64,000 bases of DNA, from the NCBI RefSeq assembly GCF_050948175.1, contig NW_027490237.1:558001-622000 (forward strand), given 5' to 3'. Under the pieces are notes generated by a model. The model searched no databases and was not told the DNA's origin. It saw only the letters and a list, made by a program, of their open reading frames with translations. This document shows positions 1 through 15,000 of the stretch, piece after piece. Made by a program: the position numbers and the translations under genes. The stretch's first letter is position 1; each line of letters starts with the position of its first letter. The stretch is from Xylocopa sonorina (taxonomy: Eukaryota > Arthropoda > Insecta > Hymenoptera > Apidae).

Positions 1-3000
1 CGCATCTCGTTTCTGTGTTTCATGATAAGATATAACATTCATTGCGAAGTGTCATGTAGACATCGTATTCACTTCAAATGAATGTAAATGCGACACTTCC
101 TTGCTAGGAAATAGCGTTTGCATATGTCTTCGTATCGTAGCAATAGACATCTTGTGCTTCTTAAACGTGATATCGCATCTCACTCCTATCTTCCATGATA
201 AGGTATAATATTCATTGCGAAGTGTCATGTATACCTGGTACTCACTTCAAAAGAATGTAAATGCGACACTTCCTTGCCAGGAAATAGCGCTGCAGATGTC
301 TACGTATCGTTGCAATAGAGTTCTAATGCTTCTATAAACGGGATATCGCATCTCATTTCTATATTTCATGATAAGATCTAACATTCATTGCGAAGTGTCG
401 TGTATACATCGTATTCACTTCAAATGAATGTAAATGCGACACTTCCTTGCTAGGAAATAGCGTTTGCAGATGTCTTCGTATCGTAGCAACAGCGTCCTGA
501 CACTTCTTAAAACGGGATATCGCATTTCATTCCTATGTTTCATGACAAGATATAATATTCATTGCGAAGTGTAATGTGTTCCTCGTATTCACTTCAAATA
601 ATTGTAAATGCGACACTTCCTTACTAGCAAATGGCGACAGCAGATGTCTCCGTATCGAAGCAATAGAGTTCTAATGCTTCTTAAATCGCGATATCGCATC
701 TCATTTCTATGTTTCATGATAAGATTTAATATTCATTGCGAAGTTTCACTTGTACCTCGTATTCACTTCAAAGGAATGTAAATGCCACAATTTCTTGCTA
801 TGAAATAGCGTTTTCAGGTGTCTACGTATGGAAGCAATACAGCTCTCATGGTTTTTAAAACGCGATATCGCATCCCATTCCTATGATTCATGATATGATA
901 TAATATTCACTGCGAAGTGTTACGTATACCTGGTCCACACTTCAAAAGAATGTAAATGACACACTTGCTTGCTAGAAAATAGCGTTTCCGGATCTCTACG
1001 TATCGAAGCAATAGAGTTGTAATGCTTCTTAATTCCCGTAATCGCAACGCAGTTCTATGTTTCATGATAAGATGTAATATTCATTGCGAAGTGTCATGTA
1101 TACCTCGTATTCACTCCAAACGAATGTAAATGCGACACTTCCTTGCTGGGAAATAGCGTATTCAGATGTCAAAGTATCGTAGCAATAGAGTTCTAATGCT
1201 ACTAAAATCGCGATATCGCATCTCATTTCTATATTTCGTGATATGATATAATGTTCATTGCGAAGTGTTATGTATACCTCGTATTCACTCCAAACAAATG
1301 TAAATGCGACACTTCCTTGCTAGGAAATAGCATTTGCAGATGTCTCCGCATTGAGGCCATAGAGTTCTAAGGCTTCTTAAAACGCGTTATCGCACCTCAC
1401 TTCTATGTTTCATGATAAGATATAATATTCATTGCGAAGTGTCATGTATAACTCGTATTCACTTCAAAAGAATGTAAATGCGACTATTTCTTGCTAGGAA
1501 ATAGCGTTTGCAGATGCCTACGTATCGTAGCAATAGAGTTGTAGTGCTTCTCAGAACGCGATATCGCATCTCATTTCTATGCTTCATGATAAGATATAAT
1601 ATTCATTGCGAAGTGTCATGTATGCCTCGATTTCACTTCACATTAATGTAAATACGACACTTCCTTGCTAGGAAATATTGTTTGCAGATGTCTACATATC
1701 ACAGCAATTGTGTAATGCTTCTTAAAAAGAAATGTCATATTTCATTTCTGTGTTTCGTAATAAGATATAATATTCATTGTGTAATGTTATGTATACCTCG
1801 TATTCACTTCAAAAGAATGTAAATGCGACATTTCCTTGCTAGGAAATAGCGTCTCCAGATATCTACGTATCGTAGCAATAGAGTGCTAATGCTTCTTAAA
1901 GCGCGATGTCGCGTCCCATTTCAATGTTTTTTGATAAGATAAAATATCCATTGCGATGTGTCATGTATACCTCGTATTCACTTCAAAAGAATGTAAATGT
2001 GACACTTCCATGCCAGGAAATAGCGTCTGCAGTTGTCTACGTGTCGAGCCATTAGAGTTCTAATGCTTCTTAAAACGCGATATCGCATCTCACTTCTATC
2101 TTTCATGATGAGATATAATATTCATTGCGAAGTGTCATGTATACCCAGTATTCACTTCAAAAGAATGTAAATGCGACTATTGCTTGCTAGGAAATAGCGT
2201 TTGCAGATGTCTACGTATCGTAGCAGTGGAGTTCTAATGCTCCACAAATCGCGATGTCGCATCTCATTTATATGTTTCGTGATAAGAAAGAATATTCATT
2301 GCGAATGGTCATGTATACCTTGTATTCACTTCAAAAGAATGTAAATGCGACTATTGCTTGCTAGGAAACAGCGTTTGCAGATGTCTACGTATCGTAGCAA
2401 TAGCGTTCTAATGCTACTACAATCGCGATATGACACCTCATTTATATATTTCGTGATAATATATAATATTCATTGCGAAGTGTCATGTATACATCGTATT
2501 CACTTCAAAAGAATGTAAGTGCGACACTTCCATGCTAGGAAATAGCGTTTGCTGATGTCTCCGCATCGATGCCATAGAGTTCTAATGCGATATCGCATCT
2601 CTCTTCTATGTTTCATGATAAGATATAATATTCATTGCGAAGTGTCATGTATACCTCGCATTCACTACAAAAGAATGAAAATGCGACACTTCCATGCTAG
2701 GAAATAGCGTCTGCAGATGTCTACGCGTCGGGGCAATAGAGTTCTAATGCTTCTTAAAAGGAGATATCACATCTCAATTCTATGTTTCATGATATGATAT
2801 AATATTCATTGCGAAGTGTCATGTATACCGAGTATTCACTTCAAAAGAATGTAAATGCGACACTTCCATGCTAGGAAATAGCGTTTGCAGATGTCTCCGC
2901 ATCGAGGCCATAGAGCTCTAATGCTTCTTAGATCGCGATATCGCATCTCATTTCTAGGCTTCGTGATAAGATACAATGTTCATTGCGAAGTGTCATGTAT

Positions 3001-6000
3001 ACCTCGTATTCACTTCAAGAGAATGTAAATGCGAATCTCCCTTGCTAGGAAATAGCGTTTTCAGATGCCTACGTATCGTAGCAGTAGAGTTCTAATGCTT
3101 CTTAGATAGCGATATCGCACCTCATTTCTATGTTTCGTGATAAGATATAATGTTCATTGCGAAGTGTCATGTATACCTCGTATTCACTTCAAAAGAATGT
3201 AAATGCGCATCTTCCTTGCTAGGAAATAGCGTTTGGAGATGTCTATGTATCGTAGCAATAGAGTACTAATGCTTCTCAAAACGCGATATCGCATCTCATT
3301 TCTATGCTTCGTGATAAGATATAATATTCATTGCGAAGTGTCATGTACACCTCGTATTCACAACAAAAGAATGTAAATGCGACACATCCATGCTAGGAAA
3401 TAGCGTCTGCAGATATCTACGCGTCGACGCGATAGAGTTCTAATGCTTCGTAAAACGCGATGTCGCACCTCACTTATATGTTACATGATAAGATATAATG
3501 TTCATTGTGAAGTGTCATGTATACCTCGTATTCACTTCAAAAGAATGTAAATGCGAATCTTCCTTGCTAGGAAATAGCGTTTGCAGATGTCTACGTATCG
3601 TAGCAATGGAGTTCTAATGCTTCTCAAAACGCGATATCGCATCTCATTTCTATGCTTCATGATAAGATATAATATTCATTGCGAAGTGTCATGTATACCT
3701 CGTATTCACTTCAAAACAATGTAAGTGCGACACTTCCATGCTAGGAAATAGCGTTTGCAGATGTCTCCGCATCGATGCCATAGAGTTCTAATGCTTCTTA
3801 GAACGCGATATCGCATTTCTCTTCTATGTTTCATGATAAGATATAATATTCATTGCGAAGTGTCATGTATACCTCGTATTCACTTTAAAAGAGTGAAAAT
3901 GCGACTATTCCTTGCTAGGAAATAGCGTTTGCAGATGCCTACGTATCGTAGCAATAGAGTTGTAGTGCTTCTCAGAACGCGATATCGCATCTCATTTCTA
4001 TGCTTCATGATAAGATATAATATTCATTGCGAAGTGTCATGTATACCTCGTATTCACTCCAAACGAATGTAAATGCGACATTTCCTTGCTAGGAAATAGC
4101 GTTTGCACATGTCTACGCATCGTAGCAATAGAGTTCTAATGCTACTTAAATCGCGATATCGCATCTCAGTTATATGTTTCGTGATAAGATATAATATTCA
4201 TTGCGAAGTGTCATGTATACCTCGTATTCACTTCAAACGAATGTAAATGCGACTATTCCTTGCTAAGGAATAGCGTTTGCAGATGCCTACGGATCGTAGC
4301 AATAGAGCTCTAATGCTTCTTAGATCGCGATATCGCATCCCATTTCTATGCTTCGTGATAAGATATAATATTCAATGCGAAGTGTCATGTATACCTCGTA
4401 CTCACTTCAAAAGAATGTAAATGCGACACTTCCTTGCTAGGAAATTGCGTTTGCAGATTTCTACGTATCGTGGCAATAGAGATCTAATGCATCTTAGAAC
4501 GAGATGTCGCATCTCGTTTCTCTGTTTCATGATAAGATATAACATTCATTGCGAAGTGTCATGTAGACATCGTATTCACTTCAAATGAATGTAAATGCGA
4601 CACTTCCTTGCTAGGAAATAGCGTTTGCATATGCCTTCGTATCGTAGCAACAGCGTCCTGACACTTCTTAAAACGGGATATCGCATCTCATTCCTATGTT
4701 TCATGACAAGATATAATATTCATTGCGAAGTGTAATGTGTTCCTCGTATTCACTTCAAATAATTGTAAATGCGACACTTCCTTACTAGGAAATAGCGACA
4801 GCAGATGTCTCCGTATCGAAGCAATAGAGTTCTAATGCTTCTTAAATCGCGATATCGCATCTCATTTCTATGTTTCATGATAAGATATAATATTCATTGC
4901 GAAGTTTCACTTGTACCTCGTATTCACTTCAAAGGAATGTAAATGCCACACTTTCTTGCTAGGAAATAGCGTTTTCAGGTGTCTACGTATGGAAGCAGTA
5001 CAGCTCTAATGGTTTTTAAAACGCGATATCGCATCCCATTCCTATGATTCATGATATGATATAATATTCACTGCGAAGTGTTACGTATACCTGGTCCACT
5101 CTTCAAAAGAATGTAAATGACACACTTGCTTGCTAGGAAATAGCGTTTCCGGATCTCTACGTATCGAAGCAATAGAGTTGTAATGCTTCTTAATTCCCGT
5201 AATCGCATCGCAGTTCTATGTTTCATGATAAGATGTAATATTCATTGCGAAGTGTTGTGTATACCTCGTCAGAACTTCAAAAGTATGCAAATGCCACTCT
5301 ACCTAGCTAGGAAATGCGTTTCCAGATGTCTACGTACCGAAGCAATAGAGTTCTAATGCTGCATTAAACGCGATATCGCATCACATACTATGTTTCAAGA
5401 TAAGATATAGTATTCATTGCGAAGTGTTACGTATACCTGGTCTACACTTCAAAAGAATATAAATGCCACACATCCTTGCTAGAAAATGCGATTCCAGATA
5501 TATACGTATCGAAGCAATAAAGTTCTAATGCTTCTTAAAACGCGATATCGTCTCGCTGTTCTATGCTTCATGATAAGATATAATATACAATGCGAAGTGT
5601 TAAGTATAACTCGTCTACATTTCTAAAGAATGTAAACACCACACTTCCTTGCCAGGAAATGCGTTTCCAGATGTCTACGTATCGAAGCAATGGAGTTCTA
5701 ATGCTTCTTAAAACACGATATCGCATCGCACTTCCATGTTTCATGATAAGATATAAAATTCATTGCGATTTGTTATATATACCTCGTCTACATTTCAAAA
5801 GAATGTAAACGCCACACTTCCTTGCCTCGAAATGCGTTTCCAGATGACTACGTATTGAAGAATCGGAGTTCTAATCCTTCTTAAAACCCGATATCGCTTC
5901 TCATTTCTATGTTTCATGATATGATATAATCATCATTGGGAAGTGTTATGTATACCTCGTCTCCCCTTCAAGAGAATGTAAATGCCGCACTTCCGTGCTA

Positions 6001-9000
6001 GGAAATAGTGATTCCCGATGTCTACGTATCGAATCAATAGAGATGTAATGCTCTTTAAATCGCGATATCACAATCTCAATTCTATGTTTCATGATATGAT
6101 ATAATATTCATTGCGAAGTGTCATGTATACCTAGTATTCACTTCAAAAGAATGTAAATGCGACGATTCCATCCTAGGAAATAGCGTTTGCAGATGTCTAC
6201 GTATCGTAGCAAAAGAGTCCTAATGCTTCCTAAATCGAGATGTCACATTTCATTTTTATGTTTGGTGATAAGATATAATATTCATTGCGAAGTGTCATGT
6301 ATACCTCGTATTCGCTTCAAACGAATGTAAATGCGACTATTCCTTGCTAAGGAATAGCGTTTGCAGATGCCTACGGATCGTAGCAATAGAGCTCTAAAGC
6401 TTCTTAGATCGCGATATCGCATCTCATTTCTATGTATCGTGATAAGTAGTATAATATTCATTCCGAAGTGTCATGTATACCTCGAATTCACTTCAAAAGA
6501 ATGTAAATGCGAATCTTCCTTGCTAGGAAGTAGCGTTTGCAGATGTCTATGTATCGTAGCAATAGAGCTCGAATGCTTCTCAAAACGCGATATCGCATCT
6601 CGTTTCTATGCTTCGTGATAAGATATAATATTCATTGCGAAGTGTCATGTATACCTCGTATTCACTTCAAAAGAATGTAAGTGCGACACTGCCATGCTAG
6701 GAAATAGCGTTTGCAGATGTCTCCCCGTCGAGGCCATAGAGTTTTAATGCTTCTCACAACGCGATATCGCATAGCTCTTCTATGTTTCATTATAAGATAT
6801 AATATTCATTGCAAAGTATCATGTATACCTCGTGTTCACTACAAAAGAACGTAAATGTGACACTTCCATGCTAGGAAATAGCGTCTGCAGATGTCTACGC
6901 GTCGAGGCAATAGAGTTCTAATGCTTCTTAACACGCGATATCGTACCTCACTTCTATGTTTCACGATAAGATACAATATTCATTGCGAAGTGTCATGTAT
7001 ACCTCGTATTCACTTCAAAAGTATGTAAAAGCGAGACTTCCATGCTAGGAAATAGCGTTTGCAGATGTCTCCGCATCGAGGCCATAGAGTTCTAATGCTT
7101 CTGAAGACGCGATATCGCATCTCTCTTCTATGTTTCATGATAAGATATAATATTCATTACGAAGTGTCATGTGTACCTCGTATTCACTTCAAAAGAATGT
7201 AAATGCGACTGTTGCTTGCTAGGAAATAGCGTTTGCAGATGTCTACGTATCGTAGCAATAGAGTTCTAATGCTACTTAAATCGCGATATCGCATCTCATT
7301 TATATGTCTCGTGATAAGATATAATATTCATTGCAAAGTGTCATGTAAACCTCCTTATTCACTTCAAGAGAATGTAAATGCGACTATTCCTTGCTAGGAA
7401 ATAGCGTTTGCAGATGCCTACGTATCGTAGCAATAGAGTTGTAGTGCTTCTCAAAACGCGATATCGCATCTCATTTCTATGCTTCATGATAAGATACAAT
7501 ATTCATTGCGAAGTGTCATCTATACCTCGTATTCACTCCAAACGAATGTAAATGCGACATTACCTTGCTAGGAAATAGCGTATTCAGATGTCTGCGTATC
7601 GTAGCAATAGATTTCTATTGCTACACAAATCGCGATTTCGCATCTCATTTCTATGTTTCGTGATAAGATATAATATTCATTGCGAAGTGTAATGTATACC
7701 TCGTATTCACTTCATAAAAATGTAAATGCGACTATTGCTTGCTAGGATATAGCGTTTGCACATATCTACGTATCGAAGCAATATAGTTCTTAATGCTACT
7801 TAAGTCCGCGATATCGCATCTCATTTCTATGTTTCGTGATAAGATGTAATATTCATTGCGAGTGTCATGTACGCCTCGTATTCACTTCAAAAGAATGAAA
7901 ATACGACACTTCCATGCTAGGAAATAGCGTCTGCCGATGTCTACGCCGTCGAGGCAATAGAGTTCTAATGCTTCTTAATACGCGATATCGCATCTCTCTT
8001 CTATGTTTCATGATAGGATATAATATCATTACGAAGTGTCATGTGTACCTCGTATTCACTTCAAAGAATGTAAATGCGGACTGTTGCTTGCTAGGTAATA
8101 GCGTTTGCAGATGTCAACGTATCGTAGCATAGAGTTCTAATGCTACTTAAATCGCGATATCGCATCTCATTTCTGTGTTTCGTGATAAGATATAATATCA
8201 TTGCGAAGTGTCATGTATACCTCGAATTCACTTCAAAAGAATCTAAATGCGACATTTCCATGCTAGGAAATAGCCCTTGCAGATATTCTCCGCATTGAGG
8301 CAATAGAGTCCTAATGCTTCTTAAAACGAGATGTCGCATTTCATTTCTATGTTCGTGATAATATATAATATTCATTGCGAAGTGCCATGTGTACCTCGTA
8401 TTCATTTCAAAAGAATGTAAATGCGACTATTGCTTGCTAGGAAATAGAGTTTGCAGATATCTCCGCATCGAGGCCATAGAATTATAATGCTTCTGAAACG
8501 CGGTATCGCATCTCTCTTCTATGTTTCATGAAAAGATATAATATCCATTGCGAAGTGTAATGTATACCTCGTATTCTCTCCAAGCAAATGTAAATGCGAC
8601 ACTTCCTTGCTAGGAAATGGCGTTTTCAGATGTCTACGTACGGAGCAATGAAGTTCTAATGCTTCTCAAAACGCGATATCGCATCTCATTTCTATGCTTC
8701 ACGATAAGATATAATATCATTGCGAAGTGTCATGTATACCACGTATTCACTTCAAAAGAATGTAAATGCGAATCTTCCTTGCTAGGAAGTAGCGCTTGCA
8801 GATGTCTACGTTTCGAAGCAATAGTGTTCTAATGCTTCTCAAAACGCGATTATCGCATCTCATTTCTATGCTTCATGATAAGATATAATATTCATTGCGA
8901 AGTGTCATGTATACCTCGTATTCACTTCAAAAAGAATGTAAATGCGACACTTCCATGCTAGGCAAATAGCGTCTGCAGATGTCTACGCGTCGAAGGCAAT

Positions 9001-12000
9001 AAGGTTCTAATGCTTCTTAAAACGCGATATCGCATCTCAATTCTATGATTCATGATGTGATATAATATTCATTGCGAAGTGTCATGTATACCTCGTATTC
9101 ACTTCAAAAGAATGTAATGCGACTATTCCTTGCTAGGAAATAGCGCTCTGCAGATGCCTACGTATCGTAGCAATAGAGTTCTAATGCATGCTTATGTCGC
9201 GATATCGCATCTCATTTCTATGTTTCGTGATAACTTATAATATTCATTCCGCAGTGTCATGTAAACCTCGTATTCACTTCAAAAGAATGTAAACTCGACT
9301 ATTCCTTGCTAGGGAAATAGCGTTTGAACATGTCTACGTATCGTAGAAATAATTTCTAATGCTACTTAAATCGCGATATGACACTTCATTTATATGTTTC
9401 GTGATAAGATATAATATTCATTGCGAAGTGTCATGAATACCTCGTATTCACTTCAGAACAATGTAAGTGCGACACTTCCATGCTAGGAAATAGCGTTTGC
9501 AGATTTCTCCGCATCGATGCGATAGAGTTCTAATGCTTCTTAGAACGCGATATCGCATTTCTCTTCTATGTTTCATGATAAGATATAATGTTCTTGCGAA
9601 GTGTCATGTATACATCGTATTCACTTTAAAAGAATCTAAATGCGACATTTCCATGCTAGGAAATAGCCCTTGCAGATATCTCCGCATTGAGGCAATAGAG
9701 TCCTAATGCTTCTTAAAACGAGATGTCGCATTTCATTCTATGTTTCGTGATAATATATAATATTCATTGCGAAGTGCCATGTGTACCTCGTATTCATTTC
9801 AAAAGAATGTAAATGCGACTATTGCTTGCTAGGAAATAGAGTTTGCAGATATCTCCGCATCGAGGCCATAGAATTCTAATGCTTCTGAAAACGCGGTATC
9901 GCATCTCTCTTCTATGTTCATGATAGGATATAATATTCATTACGAAGTGTCATGTGTACCTCGTATTCACTTCAAAAGAATGTAAATGCGACTGTTGCTT
10001 GCTAGGAATAGCGTTTGCAGATGTCTGCGTATCGTAGCAATAGAGTTCTAATGCTACTTAAATCGCGATATCGCATCTCATTTACATGTTTCGAGTTAAG
10101 ATATAATATTCATTGCGAAGTGTCATGTAAACCTCCTTATTCACTTCAAAAGAATGTAAATGCGACATTTCCTTGCTAGGAAATAGCGTATTCAGATGTC
10201 TACGTATCGTAGCAATAGATTTCTATTGCTACACAAATCGCGATTTCGCATCTCATTTCTATGTTTCCTGATAAGATATAATATTCATTGCGAAGTGTAA
10301 TGTATACCTCGTATTCACTTCAAAAGAATGTAAATGCGACTATTGCTTGCTAGGAAATTGCGTTTGCAGATGTCTCCGCATCGAGCCATAGAGTTCTAAT
10401 GCTTCTTTAAACGCGATATCGCATCTCTCTTCTATGTTTCATGATAAGATATAATATTCATTGCGAAGTGTCATGTATACCTCGTATTCACTTCAAAAGA
10501 ATGTAAGTACGACTATACCTTGCTAGGAAAATAGCGTTTGCAGATGTCAACGTATCGTAGCAATAGGGTTCTAATGCTACTTAAATCGCGATATCGCATC
10601 TCATTTCTGTGTTTCGTGATAGATGTAATATTCATTGCGAAGTGTCATGTACACCTCGTATTCACCTCAAAGGAATGTAAATGCGACACTTCCATGTTAG
10701 GAAATAGCGTCTGCAGATGTCTACTCGTCGGAGGCAATAGAGTTCTAATGTTTCTTAAACGCGATATCGTACCTCACTTCTATGCTTCATGATAAGATAA
10801 ATATTCATTGCGAAGTGTCATGTATACCTCGCATTCACTTCAAAAGAATGTAAATGCGACACTTCCATGCTAGGAAATAGCGTTTGCAAGATGTCTACGT
10901 ATCGTGCAATAGAGTTCTAATGCTTCTTAAAACGCGATTTCGCATCTCACTTCTATGATTCACGATAAGATATAATATTCATTCCGAGGTGTCATGTTTA
11001 CCTCGAATTCACTTCGAAATAATGTAAATGCGACACTTCCATGCAAGGAAATAGCGTTTGCAAATATCTCCCCATCGATGCAATAGTGTTATAATGCTTC
11101 TTAAAACGCGCTATCGCATCTCACTTCTATGTTACATGATAAGATATAATGTTCATTGCGAAGTGTCATGTATACCTCGTATTCACTTCAAAAGAATGTA
11201 AATGCGCATCTTCCTTGCTAGGAAATAGCGTTTGCAGATGTCTATGTATCGTAGCAATACAGTACTAATGCTTCTCAAAAGGCGATATCGCATCTCATTC
11301 CTATGCTTCGTGATAAGATATAATATTCATTGCGAGGTGTCATGTACACCTCGTATTCACCACAAAAGGATGTGAATGCGACACATCCATGCTAGGAAAT
11401 TGCTGCAGATGTCTACGCGTCGAGGCAATAGAGTTCTAATGCTTCTTAAAACGCGATATCGCATCTCACTTTTATGTTTCATGATAAGATAAAATTTTCA
11501 TTGCGAAGTGTCATGTATACCTCGTATTCACTTCAAAAGAATGTAACTGCGACTCTTCCATGCTAGGAAATAGCGTTTAAAGATGTCTCCGCATCGAGGT
11601 CATAGAGTTTTAATGGCTTCTTACAAAGGCGATATCGCATCTCTCTTCTATGTTTCATGATAAGATATAATATTCATTGCGAAGTGTCATGTATTCCTCG
11701 TATTCACTTCAAAAGAATGTAAATGCGACTATTGCTTGCTAGGAAATAGCGTTTGCAGATGTCTACGTATCGTAGCAATAGAGTTCTAATGCTACTTAAA
11801 ACTCGATATCGCATCTCTCTTCTATGGTTCGTGATAAGATATAATGTTCTTTGCGAAGTGTCATGTTACCTCGCAAACACTCCAAACGATTGTAAATGCG
11901 ACACTTCCTTGCTAGGAAATAGCGTATTCAGATGTCCACGTATCGTGGCAAAAGAGTTCTAATGCTACTTAAATCGCGATATCGCAACTCATTTCTACGT

Positions 12001-15000
12001 TTCGTGATAAGATATAATATTCATTGCGAAGTGTCATATACACCTCGTATTCACTTCTAAAGAATGTAAATGCGACACTTCGATGCTAGGAAATAGCGTC
12101 TGCAGATGTCTCCGCATCGAGGCCATAGAGTTCTAATGCTTCTTAGAACGCGATATCGAATCTCTCTTCTATGTTTCATGAAAAGATATAATATCCATTA
12201 CGAAGTGTAATGTATACCTCGTATTCTCTCCAAACAAATGTAAATGCGACACTTCCTTGCTAGGAAATGGCGTTTTCAGATGTCTACGTATCGGAGCAAT
12301 AAAGTTCTAATGCTTCTCAAAACGCGATATCGCATCTCATTTCTATGCTTCGTGATAAGATATAATATTCAATGCGAAGTGTCATGTATACCTCGTATTC
12401 ACTTCAAAAGAATGTTAATGCGACGTTTCCATCCTTGGGAATATCGTTTGCAGATGACTACTTATCGCAGCAAAAGTGTCCTAATGCTTCTTAAAACGAG
12501 ATGTCGCATTTCATTTCTATGTTTCGTGATAAGGTATAATATTCATTGCGAAATGTCATGTAGGCATCGTATTCACTTCAAATGAATGTAAATGCGACGC
12601 TTCCTTGCTAGGAAATAGCGTTTGCATATGTCTTCGTATCGTAGCAATAGACATCTTGTGCTTCTTAAAACGCGATATTGCATCTCACTCCTATCTTTCA
12701 TGATAAGGTATAATATTCATTGCGAAGTGTCATGTATACCTGGTACTCACTTCAAAAGAATGTAAATGCGACGATTCCATCCTAGGAAATAGCGTTTGCA
12801 GATGTCTACGTATCGTAGCAAAAGAGTCCCAATGCTTCTTAAAACGAGATGTCACATTTCATTTCTATGTTTGGTGATAAGATATAATATTCAATGCGAA
12901 GTGTCATGTATACCTCGTACTCACTTCAAAAGAATGTAAATGCGACACTTCCTTGCTAGGAAATAGCGTTTGCAGATGTCTACGTATCGTGGCAATAGAG
13001 ATTTAATGCATCTTAGAACGAGATGTCGCATCTCGTTTTTCTGTTTCATGATAAGATATAACATTCTTTGCGAAGTGTCATGTAGACATCGTATTCACTT
13101 CAAATGAATGTAAATGCGACACTTCCTTGCTAGGAACAAGCGTTTGCAGATGTCTACGTATAGTAGCAATAGAGTTCTAATGCTACTTAAATCGCGATAT
13201 CGCATCTCATTTCTGTGTCTCGTGATAAGATGTAATATTCATTGCGAAGTGTCATGTACACCTCGTATTCACATCAAAAGAATGTAAATGCGACTATTGC
13301 TTGCTAGGAAATAACGTTTGCAGATGTCTACGTATCGTAGCAATAGAGTTCTAATGCTTCTTAAAACGCGATATCGCATCTCACTTCTATGTTTCAGGAT
13401 AAGATATAATATTCATTGCGAAGTGTCATGTATACCTCCTATTCAATACAAAAGAATGTAAATGCGACTATTCCTTGCTAGGAAAATCGTTTGCAGATGT
13501 CACCGTATCGTAGCAATAGAGTTCTAATGCTACTTAAATCGCGATATCGCATCTCATATCTGTGTTTCGTGATAAGATATAATATTCATTGCGAAGTGTC
13601 ATGTATACCTCGAATTCACTTCAAAAGAATCTAAATGCGACATTTCCATGCTAGGACATAGCCCTTGCAGATATCTCCGCATTGAGGCAATAGAGTCCTA
13701 ATGCTTCTTAAAACGAGATGTCGCATTTCATTTCTATGTTTCGTGATAATATATAATATTCATTGCGAAGTGCCATGTGTACCTCGTATTCATTTCAAAA
13801 GAATGTAAATGCGACTATTGCTTGCTAGGAAATAGCGTTTGCAGATATCTCCGCATCGAGGCCATAGAATTTTAATGCTTCTGAAAACGCGATATCGCAT
13901 CTCTCTTCTATGTTTCATGATAGGATATAATATTCATTACGAAGTGTCATGTGTACCTCGTATTCACTTCAAAAGAATGTAAATGCGACTGTTGCTTGCT
14001 AGGAAATAGCGTTTGCAGATGTCTGCGTATCGTAGCAATAGAGTTCTAATGCTACTTAAGTCGCGATATCGCATCTCATTTACATGTTTCGACTTAAGAA
14101 ATAATATTCATTGCGAAGTGTCATGCATACCTCGTATTCACTTCAAAAGAATGTAAATGCGACTATACCTTGCTAGGAAATAGCGTTTGCAGATGTCAAC
14201 GTATCGTAGCAATAGGGTTCTAATGCTACTTAAATCGCGATATCGCATCTCATTTCTGTGTTTCGTGATAAGATGTAATATTCATTGCGAAGTGTCATGT
14301 ACACCTCGTATTCACTTCAAAGGAATGTAAATGCGACACTTCCATGTTAGGAAATAGCGTCTGCAGATGTCTACTCGTCGAGGCAATAGAGTTCTAATGC
14401 TTCTTAAAACGCGATATCGCATCTCACTTCTATGATTCACGATAAGATATAATATTCATTGCGGAGTGTCATGTATACCTCGTATTCACTTCAAAAGAAT
14501 GAAAATGCGACTATTCCTTGCTATGGCATAGCGTTTGCAGATGCCTACGTATCGTAGCAATAGGGTTCTAATGCTTCTTAGATCGCTATATCGCATCTCA
14601 TTTCTATGTTTCGTGATAAGATATAATGTTCATTGCGAAGTGTCATGTATACCTCGTATTCACTTCAAGAGAATATAAATGCGAATCTCCCTTGCTAGGA
14701 AATAGCGTTTGCAGATGCCTTCGTATCGTAGCAATAGAGTTCTAATGCTTCTTAGATCGCGATATCTCACCTCATTTCTATGTTTCGTGATAAGATATAA
14801 TATTCATTGCGAAGTGTCACGTACACCTCGTATTCACTACAAAAGGATGTAAATGCGACACATCCATGCTAGGAAATTGCGTCTGCAGATATCTCCACAT
14901 CGAGGCAATAGGTTTCTAATGCTTCTTAAGACGCGATATCGCATCTCACTTATATGTTACATGATAAGATATAATGTTCATTGTGAACTGTCATGTATAC

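Noticed and set aside
5590..12585. Short ORFs of 60-113 codons in the first array
   Set aside because: Each is a run of one or two A-type monomers translated in one frame; coding value is not supported.
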